Shown: positions 62,667-64,000 of the stretch, piece after piece
Layout: the number at the start of each line of letters is the position of its first letter
How positions within the stretch are numbered: the stretch's first letter is position 1
Position numbers and translations under genes: made by a program
The notes under the pieces: generated by a model
Seen by the model: the letters and a program-made list of their open reading frames with translations, nothing else
What the model was told of the DNA's origin: nothing
Database searches by the model: none
Source: Nitrospirales bacterium LBB_01
GTDB taxonomy: Bacteria; Nitrospirota; Thermodesulfovibrionia; Thermodesulfovibrionales; Magnetobacteriaceae
Direction of reading: 5' to 3'
Length of the DNA stretch: 64,000 nt
Assembly (NCBI GenBank): GCA_004376055.2
Contig: CP049016.1
Coordinates: forward strand, 1-64,000

Positions 62667-64000
62667 ATGAAATTTGTTGAAACATTCATAAGCAGGCCGG
62701 TAGCAACCACTCTAATAACGGTTGCCATTGTTTTAGCCGGGGTGATTGCCTTTAAGTGTCTCCCTGTTTCTCCTCTTCCACAGGTTGACTTTCCTACAAT
62801 ATCGGTTAGTGCTGCGCTTCCCGGAGCTGATCCTGAGACAATGGCGACATCAGTGGCAGCTCCTTTGGAAAAACAGTTTACCCGCATAGCAGGCGTCACT
62901 GAGATGACGTCAACCAGTTACAGGGGCTCAACTTCGGTTACACTTCAATTTGAGCTTGATAGAGATATCAACGGCGCAGCGCGTGACGTTCAAGCGGCTA
63001 TTAACGCTGCGAGGAGTTACCTTCCTGCTAACCTTCCCACCAATCCCTCATATCGGAAAGTTAATCCGGCAGACGCTCCGATTCTTATCCTGGCGCTCAT
63101 CTCTGACACTGTCAGTAAGTCACGGATGTATGATATTGCATCCAGTGTGCTGCAGCAGAAAGTCTCTCAGATGAAAGGGGTCGGTCAAGTTTTTATTGGA
63201 GGCGGATCACTCCCTGCTGTACGTGTTGAGTTAAACCCCAATGCGTTAAGCAGATATGGAGTCGGGCTTGAAACCGTTCGCAGCGTGATTGCCTCTAATA
63301 ATGTTAACCGCCCAAAGGGACAAATATCTCAGGGAGACAAGACATGGGAAATTATAACCAACGACCAACTCCACGGCGCAAAAGAGTACCTTCCTTTGAT
63401 TATTTCCTCCGATAACGGCACGGTATTGCGCCTAACCGATGTCGCAACTGTGGAGGACTCGGTTGAGGACTTGCGAGTTGCCGGTATGGTTAATGGAAAG
63501 CAGGCTGTTATGCTGGTTATTTTTAGACAGCCGGGAGCTAATATCATTGAAACAGTGCAAAATATTCGGGACGTTATGCCTCAATTGAAAGCAATTTTAC
63601 CTGCCGCCGTAGATTTATCTGTAGTGCTTGACAGGACGCCTCCAATCAGAGGCTCCCTTAAAGAAGTTGAGCGATCGCTGATAATCTCCTTCATATTAGT
63701 AATACTTGTCGTGTTCTGGTTTATTCGGGATTTCAGGGCAACACTTGCGCCCGGTGTTGCCGTGTTTGTTTCCATTACAGGTACGTTTGCCGTGATGTAT
63801 CTATTGGGTTATTCGTTAAACAACCTCTCACTTATGGCTCTTACGGTTGCCACAGGGTTTGTCGTGGACGATGCCATTGTTGTGCTTGAAAACATATCAC
63901 GGTACAGAGAAAAAGGGATGTCTCCGTATGAGGCGGCGGTAATTGGTTCACGTGAAATTGCTTTTACGGTGGTCTCTATGAGTCTATCTCTGGTAGCTGT
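62667..64000 (+). CDS. mdtC: RND efflux pump (MdtC-like), truncated by the window end
   Basis: The frame opens at ATG 62667 and stays open to the last base (444 codons visible). It begins [25 protein letters not shown] and has [51 protein letters not shown] and the relay segment [22 protein letters not shown]. It is a paralogue of the preceding pump, as in MdtBC, where the two form mixed trimers. No promoter is evident in the gap, so it is likely read through from the upstream genes. Confidence 0.95.
   Translation, partial: MKFVETFISRPVATTLITVAIVLAGVIAFKCLPVSPLPQVDFPTISVSAALPGADPETMATSVAAPLEKQFTRIAGVTEMTSTSYRGSTSVTLQFELDRDINGAARDVQAAINAARSYLPANLPTNPSYRKVNPADAPILILALISDTVSKSRMYDIASSVLQQKVSQMKGVGQVFIGGGSLPAVRVELNPNALSRYGVGLETVRSVIASNNVNRPKGQISQGDKTWEIITNDQLHGAKEYLPLIISSDNGTVLRLTDVATVEDSVEDLRVAGMVNGKQAVMLVIFRQPGANIIETVQNIRDVMPQLKAILPAAVDLSVVLDRTPPIRGSLKEVERSLIISFILVILVVFWFIRDFRATLAPGVAVFVSITGTFAVMYLLGYSLNNLSLMALTVATGFVVDDAIVVLENISRYREKGMSPYEAAVIGSREIAFTVVSMSLSLVA

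Overview
The window starts on the first base of dnaA and is almost entirely co-directional (+ strand), as expected just downstream of a chromosomal origin. A complete adk-sat-aprBA-qmoABC sulfate activation and APS reduction locus, flagellin genes behind a sigma-54 promoter, cobalamin-controlled cobalt genes and many PAS/GAF histidine kinases suggest a motile, sulfur-metabolising anaerobe. My best guess is Nitrospirota (Thermodesulfovibrionia, the group that includes magnetotactic species). This is inference from gene content: no rRNA and no magnetosome gene is present.

Layout. 1-8.96 kb: dnaA, dnaN, a histidine-kinase-like protein lacking its phospho-acceptor His, cheD, gyrB, gyrA. 8.97-12.8 kb: one AT-rich 1274-codon gene for a large multidomain protein, probably defensive. 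12.8-18.9 kb: glycosyltransferase, two tandem flagellins (minus strand), exonuclease III, a decayed ParE-type toxin locus and a Phd/PIN toxin-antitoxin pair. 18.9-24.9 kb: flavin reductase-like protein, MsrPQ, an alkyltransferase, an NmrA-like/TIM-barrel/JAMM operon, a cold-shock protein and a ferredoxin-associated small protein. 25.2-35.4 kb: signalling block with a hybrid kinase, CheR, a CheB lacking a receiver domain, and two more PAS/GAF kinases. 35.6-40.6 kb: NFU protein, AmiC-type amidase, EcfT-like protein, D-aminoacylase-like protein and an AI-2E-family exporter. 40.6-42.5 kb: AAA ATPase plus TOPRIM-like protein with its own promoter. 42.5-46.3 kb: cobalamin riboswitch, cbiK, cbiM, a small CbiN-like gene, cbiQ, cbiO. 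46.6-55.9 kb: adk, sat, aprBA, qmoABC. 56-64 kb: cysteine-cluster protein, ispE, and an MdtABC-like RND pump whose last gene runs off the window.

Genes that work together. Sat makes APS from sulfate, AprBA reduces it, QmoABC supplies electrons from the quinone pool, and Adk recycles the AMP. The riboswitch ties cobalt chelation (CbiK) and cobalt uptake (CbiMNQO-like) to cobalamin. MsrPQ repairs oxidised periplasmic methionine, possibly fed by the flavin reductase-like neighbour.

The most unusual non-coding feature is a dispersed family of about 145-260 bp palindromic elements. Some copies have terminal inverted repeats and 7-8 bp flanking direct repeats, so they look like a MITE. One lies in frame inside the N-terminus of the CbiN-like gene, and another appears to supply the stop codon of a kinase gene. 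I found no tRNA, rRNA, CRISPR array or complete insertion sequence.
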